A stretch of 64,000 bases of DNA. Source: Gloeopeniophorella convolvens (lineage: Eukaryota > Basidiomycota > Agaricomycetes > Russulales). Location: contig WTXD01000004.1 of the NCBI GenBank assembly GCA_022496205.1, forward strand, positions 992,001 to 1,056,000, read 5' to 3'. A program made the position numbers and the translations under genes. The notes beneath the pieces were generated by a model. It made no database searches and was not told the DNA's origin. It saw only the letters and a program-made list of their open reading frames with translations. This document shows positions 48,606-60,769 of this stretch, piece after piece (the first letter of the stretch is position 1; each line of letters starts with the position of its first letter).

Positions 48606-49674
48606 ATGGCCTCGATAGGACCCAACGTCCCGCGCACCTCCGCGCGCCGCAGTCCGGCCCCTCAACAGGCCCGCCGGCGCCCCCGCGCTACGAAGAAGAA
48701 GAAGAAGACGACGACGACGCCGCCTCGTACGCGCCCGCGCTCCCGCCCGCGCTCGCCGCCGCCCGCGCCCCCGCACCGAAACGCACGCTCGGCCCCGCAG
48801 CGCGCGGGCCGCTCCTGCAGGCGCAGGCGCAGGAGGAGGAGGAGGGCTCGAGGACGAGGACGAGATCGGGCCCGCGCCGCTGCCTGTGCGCGCGCGCGCG
48901 GATGCGGAGGAGGACGCGGTGGCGGAGTTCATGCGCAAGGAGGCGCAGCGGCGTGCGGCGATCGAGGTGCGCGGTGCCGCGCTGTGTGTGTTCGTGCGTG
49001 TGTTCACGGCTGGGTGTGCGTGCCGCTGCAGGAGGCCGCGCGCCCCAAGACGCTCCAGCGCGAAGAGTGGATGCTCGTCCCGCCGACCTCGTCCGCGCTC
49101 CTCGCCAGTGCGTGCCCCTCCCTCCCTGCACATCCCCGCACAAACTAACCCCGCCCGCCCCGCAGCGCTCGACCCGGCAAAGCTCAGCAAGCCGCGGCAG
49201 TTCTCGCGCTCGACGGCGCCGCCCAAGGTCGTCGACAACACGCTGTGGACCGAGACGCCCGCGGAGCGGCAGCAGCGCCTCGCGGACGAGGTGATGGGCA
49301 AGAAGCGGCGCGCCGAGAACGCCGAGCCGGACGCCGACGCGACCGCCGACGCGCAGAAGCGGCGGCGGCGCGACGCGGAGCTCGCGCGGCACGTCGACGA
49401 GTACACCGTGCGTGCATTCAGATTGCAACTGACGCTGGCGCTAACTGTGGGGCAGCGGAAACACCGCGGGACGACGCTGCTCGACAAGCACGCGCAGGAG
49501 GACGCGAAGAAGGACGGCGCGGGCGGGGACGAGGCGGCGGGGATCTGGGACCACGCGCGCGACATGGCGCTCGGCGGGCGGCTGATGGACGACAAGGACC
49601 GGCGGCGGATTATCCAGGACGCCAAGGGCCTCTCGGACAGGTTCGGTGCGGGCACGAGCGGCGGGTTCCTCTGA
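48606..49674 (+). CDS. GPALPP-motif / DUF3752 protein, two apparent 1-base losses
   Basis: Exons 48606-48966, 49032-49107, 49166-49407, 49456-49674; 299 residues once two bases are restored. It starts MASIGPNVP and, after correction, has YEEEEEDDDDAASYAPALPP and EIGPAPLPV: the IGP-A-LP repeats that name GPALPP1. The DUF3752 region follows: REEWMLVPP, KPRQFSRST, DNTLWTETPAERQ, HRGTTLLDKHA, and the ending RIIQDAKGLSDRFG. The function of this family is poorly known; it is an intrinsically charged, probably nuclear protein. Frame breaks sit at 48632/48633 and 48847/48848, both where CC would be read as C. Confidence 0.87.
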
Positions 49675-50565
49675 GCGTCGAGCAGGCTGTATTTCTACAT
49701 ACATAATGTGCATATTGCGCTTGTGGGCTGTCGCATATATATTGTATATGGATAACATATCGCTCTCTGGATCTGCAGCGAACGAACGACGAGCAACAGG
49801 AGCGCACGCACGTACATACACGGCGGCGGCTGGCGGCACCGGAACCCGGCCGCGCACGGACCAGCACCCCGCTCCGATCCGGCCCTAAACCCATCCCCTG
49901 GTATATAAGCCCTGCCCCGCGCATCCTGGCACCCCATCTCTTGTGCTCGGGCATGTACTGTCGCCAGTGAGGTCTTTACCGAGGCACAGTCTTTTGCTGA
50001 TTGCAAATTACACATCCGAACTCGTCTGTCAGCTTCGGCTCTCAGCAATTTTTGGAAAAAAAAACCATCTTTGCTGGTTTTGCTTGTTTGGTGGCCCCGG
50101 TGATGGTGCACTTGCACCTGAGGGATTGTTGCATAGAGTAGTGTAGTTGTTCAATGGAATTTGTTTTGGACAGCTCCTTTGGGGTGTGATCCCCAGGTCT
50201 TGAATGAGATGTGATGCTTGTTGAAAGTGCATGCTAGGTGTGTGGAATGCAAGTAGTGTATCGAAGGTTGGACATGGAATGGAGGCAGACTGCCGAGGAT
50301 AACACTGGTGTTGTGCATGGATGTGGTACAATTGTCCAAGTATGTCAATGTCCATTCTGTGGAGGCATTGCACGATGATATATGGGTGCAGGGCAAAGGG
50401 CACACACATGCATGCACCGTCTGACCACTAGATCTGTACATGATGTATCGTCAATTACTGCAGCTGTCCGTGAAGAGCTCGAGATAAAGTGGTATGCTAT
50501 GCCAGATGCGACGAGAGAGAACAAAACATAAACATGCAAAGTGTCCTTCAAACGCGCTGCGGCTG
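49675..50565. other. Convergent 3' intergenic region, GPALPP gene / CHS7
   Basis: 891 bases, lower in GC than the flanks (about 49980-50470), with several TG-rich stretches. I see no gene, tRNA or stable RNA. Confidence 0.5.
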
Positions 50566-51961
50566 CTAATACCGCTCTGCCGACGGCGGGTACCCACGCC
50601 CGCCGCCGCCGCCGCCGTACCCCTTCTGCTGGTACAGCTGCTGCCCGCTGACACCGCCGACGAGGCTGCCCGCGCCGTGGTAGTTGCTCCCTGTATCCTC
50701 CGCATACGGGTCCGCGTCCTGTCCGGCAAGCAGCGGGTCTTTGACCTCCCACACGGCCGCCTTGGACCCGACCGAGAACTCGAGGTCTTCGCGCTGATCG
50801 TCGCCACCAGATGTGAGAACATGCCCACGCCAGCACGAACAGAGAAAACCACGCACCGTGATACTGTCCCAGTACTTGTAAACCATCATCACACTCAGGA
50901 GCATGCACAGCGAGAAGAAAAACAGGCCGTCGATGTAGTGCTTGATGGCGTCGCATATATTCGCGCTGAACGCAAACAGGAGCACCTGCGCGATCGTGAA
51001 GAACGCTGCGCCAAAGATGATGTCGCCGATCGGCCAGCGGTCCTCCAGCGTGCGGAAGACGAGAATCAGCTGCGAAACGACGTAGATGACCGTGCAGATT
51101 AGCGGCCAGAGGATGTAGATGATCCACAGCGCCGTCGTCTTGCTGTTCTTGAAGCCCGCGAAGCCCTTGAACGTCGCGATGGCGATGAAGAACGAGATGC
51201 CGAACACTGCGAGGCAGGCTATCCGCAACAGCTACAGGCGGCGCGGAAGCGGGCTTAGCGCATGCGGTCTCGCCTCGATGGGAGAAGGACGCACCCATAG
51301 TGACAGCGGCGTGCCGTCCTCGGCGAACTGGAAGCCCACGAAGCCGTTGATGAGCAGGCAGCAGTAGGCCGCTGCGACCAAGCCCGTGTACACCGCCGTG
51401 AACCACTGCGATGCCCGGTCATGGTCAGAAGGTCTCCACAGAACGTACGCGGTTCCCGAGCTCACCGGGTAGCTCGAGTTCGCCGTGGGGATGATGTTTG
51501 AGTCGAGGAAGAAGGCGAGCAGTTCGATGATGGCGTAGAGGTAGAAGAACAAAACGATCTCCTTGCGGCCTGGCAGGGGGAACAATGGCCATTGACCACA
51601 GCAATCGGACAAATGCGGAATCGCACGCACCGACAGCGGTGTATTTACTTCGTATGTGGTAGATCATGATTCCTGTCATCAGGATTGCGACGACGTGGAC
51701 GAAACATGTTGCTAGCAGAGACGGAAAGGGCGCAGGTCAGAACATGTCGCTCGGAAAAAATGGTATGACGTGACGTCTGCGCCACCCGCACGCGCAAAGG
51801 TAGAGGGGAAACGCACAGGGCTGGAAGATGAGGGTGCCAGCGATATCAACGTTCCTGCTGTAGCACGTCGGCTCGATGCCCTGATCAGAGCCGATGAGGG
51901 GGCAGATGACGAGCGCAGCTTTCTCGCAGATGCTGTTGAAGGACCCGAACTCCACGCCCAT
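50566..51961 (-). CDS. CHS7: Chitin synthase export chaperone Chs7
   Basis: Minus-strand exons 51817-51961, 51631-51711, 51466-51569, 51295-51405, 50857-51231, 50566-50793; 347 residues. The N terminus [20 protein letters not shown] is the Chs7 signature. Six to seven hydrophobic segments follow (for example [92 protein letters not shown]). The cytosolic tail is acidic then Gly-rich. In yeast Chs7 is an ER protein needed for Chs3 exit to the cell surface; filamentous fungi have the same role for several chitin synthases. The introns fall between membrane segments. Exon phases close without correction. Confidence 0.92.
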
Positions 51962-52158
51962 GCCGGAGTGCGAGGGGAGTGAGAGAAAAGCAGGAAAGGA
52001 AGTGAGTGGGCGGCGTCAGAGGGCCGAGTGGTGTAGGGTGCCGGGGGAAGGTAGGCGTGCGGGTCGTGTGGCGCGGTAGCCGAGGTGCGCAGAGACGGTG
52101 CGGTGCGTAGGAAGTTGTTGGGAACGTTGGCGACGGCCTGCAGCGAGCCCAGCGGCCT

Positions 52159-52175
52159 GGTCACACCATGTGACC
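52159..52175. promoter_or_regulatory. Inverted repeat GGTCACA-CCA-TGTGACC upstream of CHS7
   Basis: Perfect 7-base arms around a 3-base spacer, about 200 bases upstream of the CHS7 ATG. It contains CATGTGAC, which fits the RTCACRTG site of Cbf1-type bHLH factors. Function is inference. Confidence 0.35.
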
Positions 52176-54053
52176 GTGACCCAGCGTCACCTGTTGTTCT
52201 TCGAATCCTCTCGGGTGTGGGAACATCGCGATGATGCCGTATCGATACAACAACTACAGCAGCGGCCTCCTTAGTCTTGCTCTGGTCGCGCTCCTTGTGT
52301 TCTTCCCCGCATCTGCTGCCATCTCCGGGCGCGCCCACACGGACTCCAGGCGGAACGCCATGTCCCATTCCTATCTTGGCGCCGAGTCTGGCAGCCCCTG
52401 CAATATGCTCTGATATACCAAAGCCGGGCGACGCATGCGTACGGAACAGCTTCCACTGGATAACTCCAAGAGCTCGCATCTGACGCCACACCACCGTGCT
52501 TGTGTCACGATACCATCTGTCGCCCTGTTCCTCGTCAGAACGCCTTGTGTTAGCCCGTAATCACTCTAGTAATGGGCCCCAGCATTCCCTTCCTGGTGCG
52601 GTGCCGCCTCACCTTGCGAGTTCAATGTACGGCACCGGGATCGCGAGCTCGTTTCGTGTTGATTATTCTGTTCGCAATGGACACATGCCTCCGTCTCAGC
52701 CACCGTCCCTTCTGTTGCTCCGTCTCGCTGATGATGGCGTCCTACGCCTATTGTGCCAGGCGCAGACACATGTGTGCACAACGCTACGTCCGGCTTGATG
52801 AGCGCCCATCCAGCCTCCCTATCCATCAGCACGATTGCATTGGCTGACTGCGGGACGCACGTTCCGGCAGACTACCCTACTACTCCGCACAACTGTTAAA
52901 AGCGAGTGCTGTACATATGTACATAAGCGGCGCCCCGACGCGCGCACGTTGGGGCCCCGGCGTTTGTGGAGGTCTAGTCTGATGATCCTGATCACACCCG
53001 CCCGTTCATCTTGGAGTTGTACCTCTGATATGGTGGTGTGACAGGTCCCGCTCGGGCTGAGCTCTCGCAGCAGCTGCTACACCACTCCCACTTGCTTGAT
53101 CGCGACACCCTCCACCTCATACATGGGTCGTTCCGGGCGCTCACGTGCTGATATTTCCTTAAAACAATGATGGTGTAGGCGAGACAGACAGCGCCTTACT
53201 GGACCTTAAGCCTGTGGTGCCAGAGTCCGAGACGCACGTAGCCTGTAAGGATTTGACCTGCCGTAGCCCAGCCCATCTTCCGCGACCCTGACCGAGGTGC
53301 GATGGACTCGTACGATCACGGTGAAAAGCGGCACAGCACGTCAGGGCTTCAGCGTCGCAGCGCAGGTGATCAGCGCCATGTGCGCAGCAGATAATGATGG
53401 TGCGCCGCGCTGTTGATAGCAGCCCATGGCGGCTGTCTGAACTGCCATATCCTGACTCCTGCCATTCAAGCCAGCCGGTAGCTGAGGCTGCTCCGTCCCA
53501 GTGCCACTGCGCTGGCGCTCCCGGCAATACGTTCTTTGCGCACCAGATGACCGCAACCCTGCGCAACAGCGTCTGCACCCCAGCGGCGAACCGCGCCGCT
53601 CTGCAATGTCAAAGCCCCGGCGGTGTTGCCGCCGGGTCGTCCGTCACGGACATCGCAAACGCGCGGACATCACGCAAAAAAAGTAAGTAGATCGTTCCAG
53701 GGTAAAAACTGATGACCAAGCGCATTTACTACCATTTACCCATGCATCAACTTGATATTTTCTGACGCTCGCCCGCCTGTCTCTCGTCATTTCGGCTCAC
53801 GCCGCCGCCCGCCGTAAGTGCCAGCAATGGGTCCCCTAGTGACAACAGCGATCGCGATACGTTTTTCCGCATAATCGGTTCGGTGCACGTTGGACGCGGA
53901 CGTGGCTTGCTTACGGTTGCCGCAGGATGGGGTGGAAACCGCAAAGCACGCGCGCGTGCAGGCCGCAGGTACCGTGCACGATTCGTGCGGCGCGGCGCGT
54001 ACATAATCCTAAATTATTCCCACCGGCATCTCCGCCCGAATACGCCTGCAGTG

Positions 54054-55198
54054 CCAGTGCCAGCCTCCAGATCACGACCGCCAATAGGTAGGGGACACGG
54101 CAACGTCGGTGCAGGTGCCAAATGTAAACCCTAATATCTCGTGGCCGCAGTGCCATACAGCACCGCGCGTGGGTTGCCTGAGACATACTTCTTTTGAACG
54201 GCCCTTCCTTGCCCGAGCCAGCCCTGTCGCAGCTTACGAGTGTCGCCTGCGGCTTCGCGCCGCCGCCATTTGCATCACTGCGGCACCTCCGTGTTACATA
54301 CGCTGGTACATACCACTGCTCAAGCGCCCCCGAGCGTGCCTTCGGCATTTTTCGCGGTCGGCGCAGCGTATATACGCATTGAGTAACTGGCATCTGCTGG
54401 AACGCACATGCATGTAACCCACATAGTTGCGCACCGACCAATCGATGCGATTCAATACAGTACATACATGCAGCCCGCACGCACGTCCGGACGTACGTAG
54501 ATCTGCCGCACTAAGTTAGTGCGCAACGCAGATTCTAAATCTTCCCCCGCTGGATCTTGGGCCCGCTGCATGAGGAAGTTAATAACTCCAGTAGCCCCGA
54601 ATGTTTTGCCAATTCGTGTGCACATGGGGACACGGGCCAAGTGTGCGGCAGCGGGGGGTCGTTTACAGTAATTGTGCGGCAGGAGAACGTCGTCGTGGGC
54701 CTGAGGGCAGGGCCCAATGAATGGACGCAATTGGGTCGCACTTGCCCACTAGCGCACTTGCGTAAATCCCGCGGGGCGCGCCTGCGCAGCCAGTGTCGCG
54801 TACGGCCGGGGCCCAGTTCCAGTGCCAGCCCTGGTTCGGGGTTCTAGGGTTCCTTGCCGCGCGCGGATTGGGGACCGTGGGGGCGCGCGCTCGCAAGGAG
54901 CAGGGGCAGCCCGCCTTCTATCTTGCACGTGTGTTCGATTCCAGTGCCAGCTGGGGCACCCTCGGTCTGGCACTGGCACCGCTTCTAAGTTCCCGAGGTG
55001 CCACCCGCCGGCGCTTGTGTCGGCGCGTCGCAACTCCGCACAGGACATTGGACAGGGCGGCGCGCCGCAGGCCGCGGTCTGGAACGGGGCCCCCACGTTG
55101 CGCTGCTCGCGGGACCTGGAAGGGTGCCAGTGAGCACACGCGCACACGCGCATCGAATCGGAATCCGGTGCTGGCACTAGTTCTGGCACTGGCACTGG
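54054..55198. repeat. Cluster of CCAGTGCC motifs in both orientations
   Basis: Exact copies at 54054-54061, 54819-54826 and 54941-54948 (plus), and 54969-54976, 55185-55192 and 55191-55198 (reverse), with near-copies at 54790 and 55124. Six exact 8-mers in 1.15 kb is well above chance for a sequence of this composition. Confidence 0.7.
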
Positions 55199-57980
55199 CG
55201 GGCGCATCGGGGCAAATTTAGGGTCGAGTTGAGAGCGCGCCCAAGACTCGATGCGATTTCATTCATTCTGTTTGATGTTGTTCTGAATCGAATGCACGAA
55301 TGTGCGTGTGGCGGCGTTCTGGCAGTACCGTTCCAGCGTTCCGATGGTGGGCTTCCAGCAGCATTGTCCCAGCGAGCCTGTGTTCGGGTTCGAGAGTTCG
55401 GGCTCCAGTCCTAGTTCCGTTAGTTGGTGGACGGAGGGTGGCCGCCGCGCGGCGGTTCGGATTATGAAGCTGAGTCAGCAAGTGGGCGACAGGATGCGGC
55501 CGCGAGACGGTCCACGGACGTCGCGCGGTCTGGGCCGCGACAGGTAAGTAAGTAGGTTACAGCCACCGCTCGCCTTCGCTCGATAACGCGCTTAGGGTTA
55601 CGTGACTGGCACAGGCGGTGTGGGTTCGGAGGATTTTCGCGCGACGCATTCGTGCGTTTCCCGCGGACCGTTCGATGGATGAGCAAAGACGGCTTGAGTA
55701 ATGACGCCAAGTCGGCCAGCTCATATGATACGGTACGAATGGACCATGCACGGCGCACACGGACACCGCCTCTGCGATCGTGCGTTCATTGAATAATTGC
55801 GTTTGCGAGACGAGACGAAAATGAGACAGGCCGGATCCAGGACGCCAGAGCCGGGTATGCGCAGGCATGGTGCCCCTCTCCTGCTCTTTGGGGCTGGCGC
55901 TGCGGCGCGAAGCACGGACACGGAACCTGTTGGACATCCGAAATGCTTGCGCGGGCGGCGTGACGAGAACACTCGATGACTCGGAGCGCGAGGAGTCTCA
56001 ATCGCAGCGTCTCGTGTGGAGTCTCGCACCCCGAATCTCACTTGCCTGGGCAGGATCCGAGACAGATCATGAGAAGGAGAAAAAAAACGGTGATCAACAG
56101 AACCGCAATGGGCAGACGTCTCCGAGACATCAGGCAGAACAACGACGGCAAGCGCGGACGCTGCTAAGGACAATGTTATACGGAACCTTGTTGTGATTGA
56201 GTGGGCGGAGCTCCAAGCGTGTCGCTTCTCAGGAGTTGAGTTGGATCGAACGAGGATAAGATAGATAACGGAATGGCTAGCGTGTCTCAGTGAGGAGACC
56301 GAGTGGAGACCCTCGATTCGGAGATAGGGTTGCACAATGAGCTGGCGGGCCAGCGGCCGCATGCTGACACGATCCTGTCACATCGCGGCGATTCCTGACT
56401 CATTGGCGCATTGGGCACGCCGTTTTTGTGCGGGCGGCCGTCCGCAAGCAGTAACTGGCACGAAACTAACGACACTTACGGGAAGGGCGCCCACGAAAAC
56501 GCATGTCAACCCGTTGGTATGCACCGAGCGAGAAATATCATGGGTCGGTTTGAGCGGAGATGGCAGACGCATGCGGCGCTGGGGCCGGGGGAGAGGCGGA
56601 AATTTGCGTTCCATTCTTCTAGACTGACTGGAGACCCGCTCTCGCCTGCGGTTGCGGATGCTGACGACGGGCGCGGTATCATAATGTCAGGGAAGGCAAA
56701 AACGTTGTCGAAGGGGGAGCCAGCTGGCGAATCCCACGAGATAGACGCGAGCGAGCGAGTTGGCAACAAACGACATGTTCGAAAGGGGCAAGTGGCTGGA
56801 AATTTGAGGGGTCACATGCACGCCGGTTTTAAGTTGCAAAGCGTTGAATCGGGGAGGAGGGGGACGTGCAGAACGTTGAGCCACGGCCTTCGCGGTTACA
56901 AAGTAAGATAGAAGCGCATCCGGAAAACAGCGACAGTGGCATGTTTCTAAGGGATCTCCCTGAGAGCGCAGGAGACGCATCTGCTATCTGTTGCACGCGC
57001 ACGGCCGGGCGGTCCTTGGTTCGAGGAACAGACATCACGGTGAAACGGCGAGCCCCGTGAAGGCAAATGACGCAGATCGCGAAAATTCTGGATCACTCTA
57101 AAAGCAGCGACGCGTTTAGCTTGATGTGGACAGGGGGCGTGCTGAGCTGATCAACACAACGAGGCTGGCGAACTGACACGAAGGAACGCAGGGGCGGTGA
57201 CGTCGACTATCGGAATGCGCGCCCGCGGATGGCCGCAAAAGGCCCCAAATGGAGGAGGTGAGCCGAGCTCGGTATCTCGCGGACTAACTGAGGACACGGC
57301 TAATTTAGGGAGACGGATGCTCGGCGAGTCCGCGCGCGGCCAACACGAAATTAGATGGGTGCGACACCCGCAGAAAAGGTGACGGTCAGGGCCTCAGGCT
57401 GTTTATTTCTCAAAGGGATGTGTCGTACACATGTATGTAAAGAACAACTACCGAGAGATCTCCGCAGAGGAGCGGTGTTTATGAAGGGAAAGCTACCATC
57501 GATGTCTGTGAGAGAGTTGCAATGCAAGAAAGAGGAAGGGTAGTCAGACAACAGTGGCACAGGACGACGATGCACGGGCGTCGGACGAGTCTGATGGATG
57601 GCACGAACAGGTGGCTGGCGGTGAGAAGCGCGTCCAGTGCTTGCTTGCAAGGACAGACCCAGATTCGGATCTGTGAATGAGATCCACGCATTTGGCTTAT
57701 ATACAAACGCCGGCCCAGGAACAGGGAGAAGAGAAGCCAAGTAGCCGTAGTTGCCCGAAATAGCAAGGAATGCACCGTTCGCGGGATGTGAATTGTGGGA
57801 GAGCAATGTGGATCTCCAGATCTGTGGGCGAGAGGGAGGAGATCTATGAGTGCGGTATTGCAAAGAGCGCCGATCAATGGCCATATATCAGAGTCTAGGA
57901 CTGTGAGGAACGTGGATTAGGCTATCCGGCAAGTTGCGGGCATGGTTCAGCTGATTTAGAGGGTAGGGCAGGGCGCTCGG

Positions 57981-58047
57981 AGGGAGAAGCAGGGGGAGAA
58001 GAGGAGAGATTACGGAAAAAGAGAAGGGACAGATGAAGGGCAGGGGC
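57981..58047. other. Purine-rich tract upstream of the cyclin gene
   Basis: About 67 bases, over 85 percent A or G on the plus strand, with several AGGGAG and GAGAAG units. A second, weaker purine-rich stretch covers about 58240-58300. Confidence 0.6.
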
Positions 58048-58677
58048 TGTTCTGGTAGAGGATCCGGACGAACTAGTAGAGCGAGAGGGATTTGGTGAGT
58101 GACGGACGGTCAGAAACAAGCGAAGACGGGACGAGAGCGCGGAGATGGAAAGTGTGGTAACGAGGTGACCTGGACTTTGGCAGCGCGGGGGATAGCCCCA
58201 TGAGGCGCTGGCGGCGAGCGTGGTGCGGCTGGAGACAAAAGGTTGTCGGGAAAGACCAGGGAGGGGAGGAGCAAGGGGGCGTGGGAGGGGAAGATGCTTA
58301 TGTGATTTGCCGAATATGGGGGGTAGTTGGGGAGAGGCTATGGAAAATCCCCTGGAAAATCCCCGCCCCGGAGGAGCCGAGGCTGGGTGAGATGAGTTGA
58401 GGCGAGAATGTCAGGCCAAGTGAGGCATCGATGATTTGTGTTGTTTGGCGGAGACGATCTGGATCTGGCGTGGAGGATGGCCGAATTGGAGATGGAGGCC
58501 ATCCCGAAGGCCATCGTCGGTCGATGGAGGCCATTGTGCAGGAGATCCCCTGTTTGTCTCTAAGCGGAAAATTACTGCCATCCTTCCTTTTCATTTTTTT
58601 TTCTGTGCTCAGTCCGTCGCTCCCGTCGAGACGCTTGAGCTTTCATATACCAGCCCCTTATTGACCCTTGCTCTAAT

Positions 58678-58767
58678 ATGTTCCCGCTTCCGCAACTTTG
58701 CATTTCTCAATGGCCGTTTATACTCCCTCCCACTGGCCCCTCCACCACCCATCTCGCCACGCCATGA
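58678..58767 (+). other. Possible 29-codon uORF overlapping the cyclin start
   Basis: ATG at 58678, stop TGA at 58765-58767. The stop overlaps the in-frame cyclin ATG at 58764 as ATGA. Real only if transcription starts upstream of 58678; the TATA-like TTTCATATACC near 58640 makes that uncertain. Confidence 0.35.
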
Positions 58768-60769
58768 ACCTCCCAACACAAGTCCTCACCATCGCCGCCG
58801 CCTACCCGTCATCATGGCATCACCCCTCCTCCCACACCATCACCCCGCCCTGGTCGGCAAAGCCCCACCATCCTGCCACTTCTACCACGCTGCCACCCAT
58901 TACTTCCTTGCAGCGGCAGTACCCCTACAGAGACACCTCGCGTACGTGTCCTCCCGCTTTGTTACACGTCTTGCATATAAACCTCCTTGTGCAGTGCCTC
59001 CGCTCGCGGCCCTCCATCCACCACCGCAGATGCATGTCACGCCAACTCATGTTCCACCTCTCGACGCGTCGCGTCGTTCCCCCATGTATGCAGCTAGTTC
59101 TGCCGCCTGGGGTCAGAACCCGCCAACGCCTCCTCCCGAGAACGCGTCCTCTGACGACCACGTTGCGAACTGGTTCTCGGAGCCGCGGCCGCGCTCGTCT
59201 CAGTACACCGCTGAGAACACCTGCGAGATGATTTGCTATCTCTGGTTCTCTCAGTCTTCGAATCTCAGCCCCGTCAACACGTCGCCTTCGCCGCCTCATA
59301 TACCCTTCAATCCTAAAACTGCTCGGCTCCAGTTCTCTGTCTCTTCTGTTTTTGTACACTTTATGCAAAAGCTCCTCCAAACGACCCAGCTCAGCCAATC
59401 GGTCATTGTATTATCATTGCACTATGTCTACCGGCTCAAGGAGCGCAATAGCGGCACTGTTGCGCATCCTGGCAGCGAATTTCGCGTCGCGGTGGCCGCG
59501 CTCATGATGGCGAACAAGTTTGTGGACGAGTGAGTCTCAATTCTCGCGTTTTGACGCGACTTGGGACTAATTAACGCGCCATCCAGTAACACGTACACAA
59601 ATAAGACGTGGTCGGAAGTATCCGGCATCGAGTTGAGCGAAATCAACAAGATGGAACGCGAGTTTCTCGCGGGTATCGATTTCAACTTGTATGTGGACAA
59701 GGAAACGTACGCTCGCTGGGTCGGTCTGCTGGAGGGACTCGTCATGGCGAAAGAGCGGGGTGCTCGGCAGTGGAAGAAATCGCGTCAAACGCCGCGCGCT
59801 GCCACTGTTTCGCGGCCGGTTGCTCCGTTGACAGTGCCTTCCAAGGGCAGGAATTGGTCCGCACGCGCTCGTTCGTCGTCTCCGGTTCACTTCCCGCGCG
59901 GTGCTGTCTCGCCCCACTCTTGTACCAACACACAGCCTCAGTACTCCCCGGAGATGTTCATGGACGCGGATTCTCCGTCGCGCTCCCGGGCCAAGCGGTC
60001 CGCCGTCGACGCATTCTCACCGACTTCTGCTACGTTCGATCTGGCACGGCCAGCGAAGAGACCTGGCTTGGCTGTGGAAATTCCGCAGTCGACCGTTCCC
60101 GGGATTCCCACCCCGTCTCCGCTCGAGTCGCTTCAGTCCTTCTCGAGGCTGTCCCTTGGCTCGTCACCTGCACCACCCCGGTCCGCGAAAGGTGTTGCGT
60201 CAACACAGCACCTTCCCCCTCAGATCCTAGCTGCGGCATACCGTATGGATTCAACCAAGCCGAGGGCCGTTCCAAAGGTACGTGTCGAGTTTGATCATCT
60301 CCAGGTTTCCACGTGCTTACATAGCTTCTAGCACTTGTACTTCTATTCTTTGGCGGGCTCTCCCATGGCAGAGGACAACCGGACACACAAGGGTCTGCTG
60401 CGCTATCACCAACCTCTGGAGTCCTCGGCGCCGTCACATTACGCGTACCCTCCACCGCCCGCGCCATACGCCATTCAGTCCGCCTCGACGAGTCCTCATG
60501 ATCCCAGCGTGACACTGCCCCCGGTCCTACAACACTCGCAAGATGGTCCATGGACTCGTCATACAAGTGGTGCCGCCGCATCATACGATCCGGGGTACGC
60601 GCGTGGGTTCGAAGCGCAGGAGGTATTGCCCGGTCTACGAGAGGCGACGAACGGGTCGGTCCCCCTGGCGCCCTTTGCCAACGCGGGTCCCCCTGGCGTG
60701 CACTCGTACCATTACCCTACACCCGCATACTCGCCCGATTATCATTGGCGCCGTGGACGTCGCCTTTAA
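58710..60769 (+). CDS. Pho80/PCL-type cyclin
   Basis: Exons 58710-58941, 58995-59529, 59587-60277, 60332-60769; 631 residues from 58710, or 613 from the in-frame ATG at 58764. The cyclin box lies about residues 165-300: TCEMICYLWFS, FVHFMQKLLQTTQLSQSVIVLSLHYVYRLK, EFRVAVAALMMANKFVDDNTYTNKTWSEVSGI, INKMEREFLAGIDFNLYV. This pattern is the Pho80/PCL subgroup, which partners Pho85-like CDKs in nutrient and morphogenesis control. Long Pro/Ser-rich flanks on both sides, typical in basidiomycetes, are probably disordered. The second flank holds several SP/TP sites. The start choice is uncertain because of a possible uORF overlapping 58764. Confidence 0.88.

Larger units (their letters stand above)
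51962..58709. other. 6.7 kb stretch without a recognised gene
   Basis: Upstream of CHS7 on the left and of the cyclin gene on the right. Frames such as 55721-56362 (minus, 213 codons) and 57351-57884 (minus, 177 codons) show no family resemblance. Supported contents: a CATGTGAC-type inverted repeat at 52159, an AGTGCC-motif cluster at 54054-55198, the 12-base palindrome ACGTCCGGACGT at 54483-54494, and a purine-rich tract near 57981-58047. The rest shows nothing I can name. Confidence 0.5.

Noticed and set aside
55721..56362. Minus-strand frame of 213 codons
   Set aside because: Random-looking Ser/Arg-rich translation without landmarks or splice context.
57351..57884. Minus-strand frame of 177 codons upstream of the cyclin gene
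   Set aside because: No family resemblance, no intron logic, and composition resembling the surrounding non-coding DNA.
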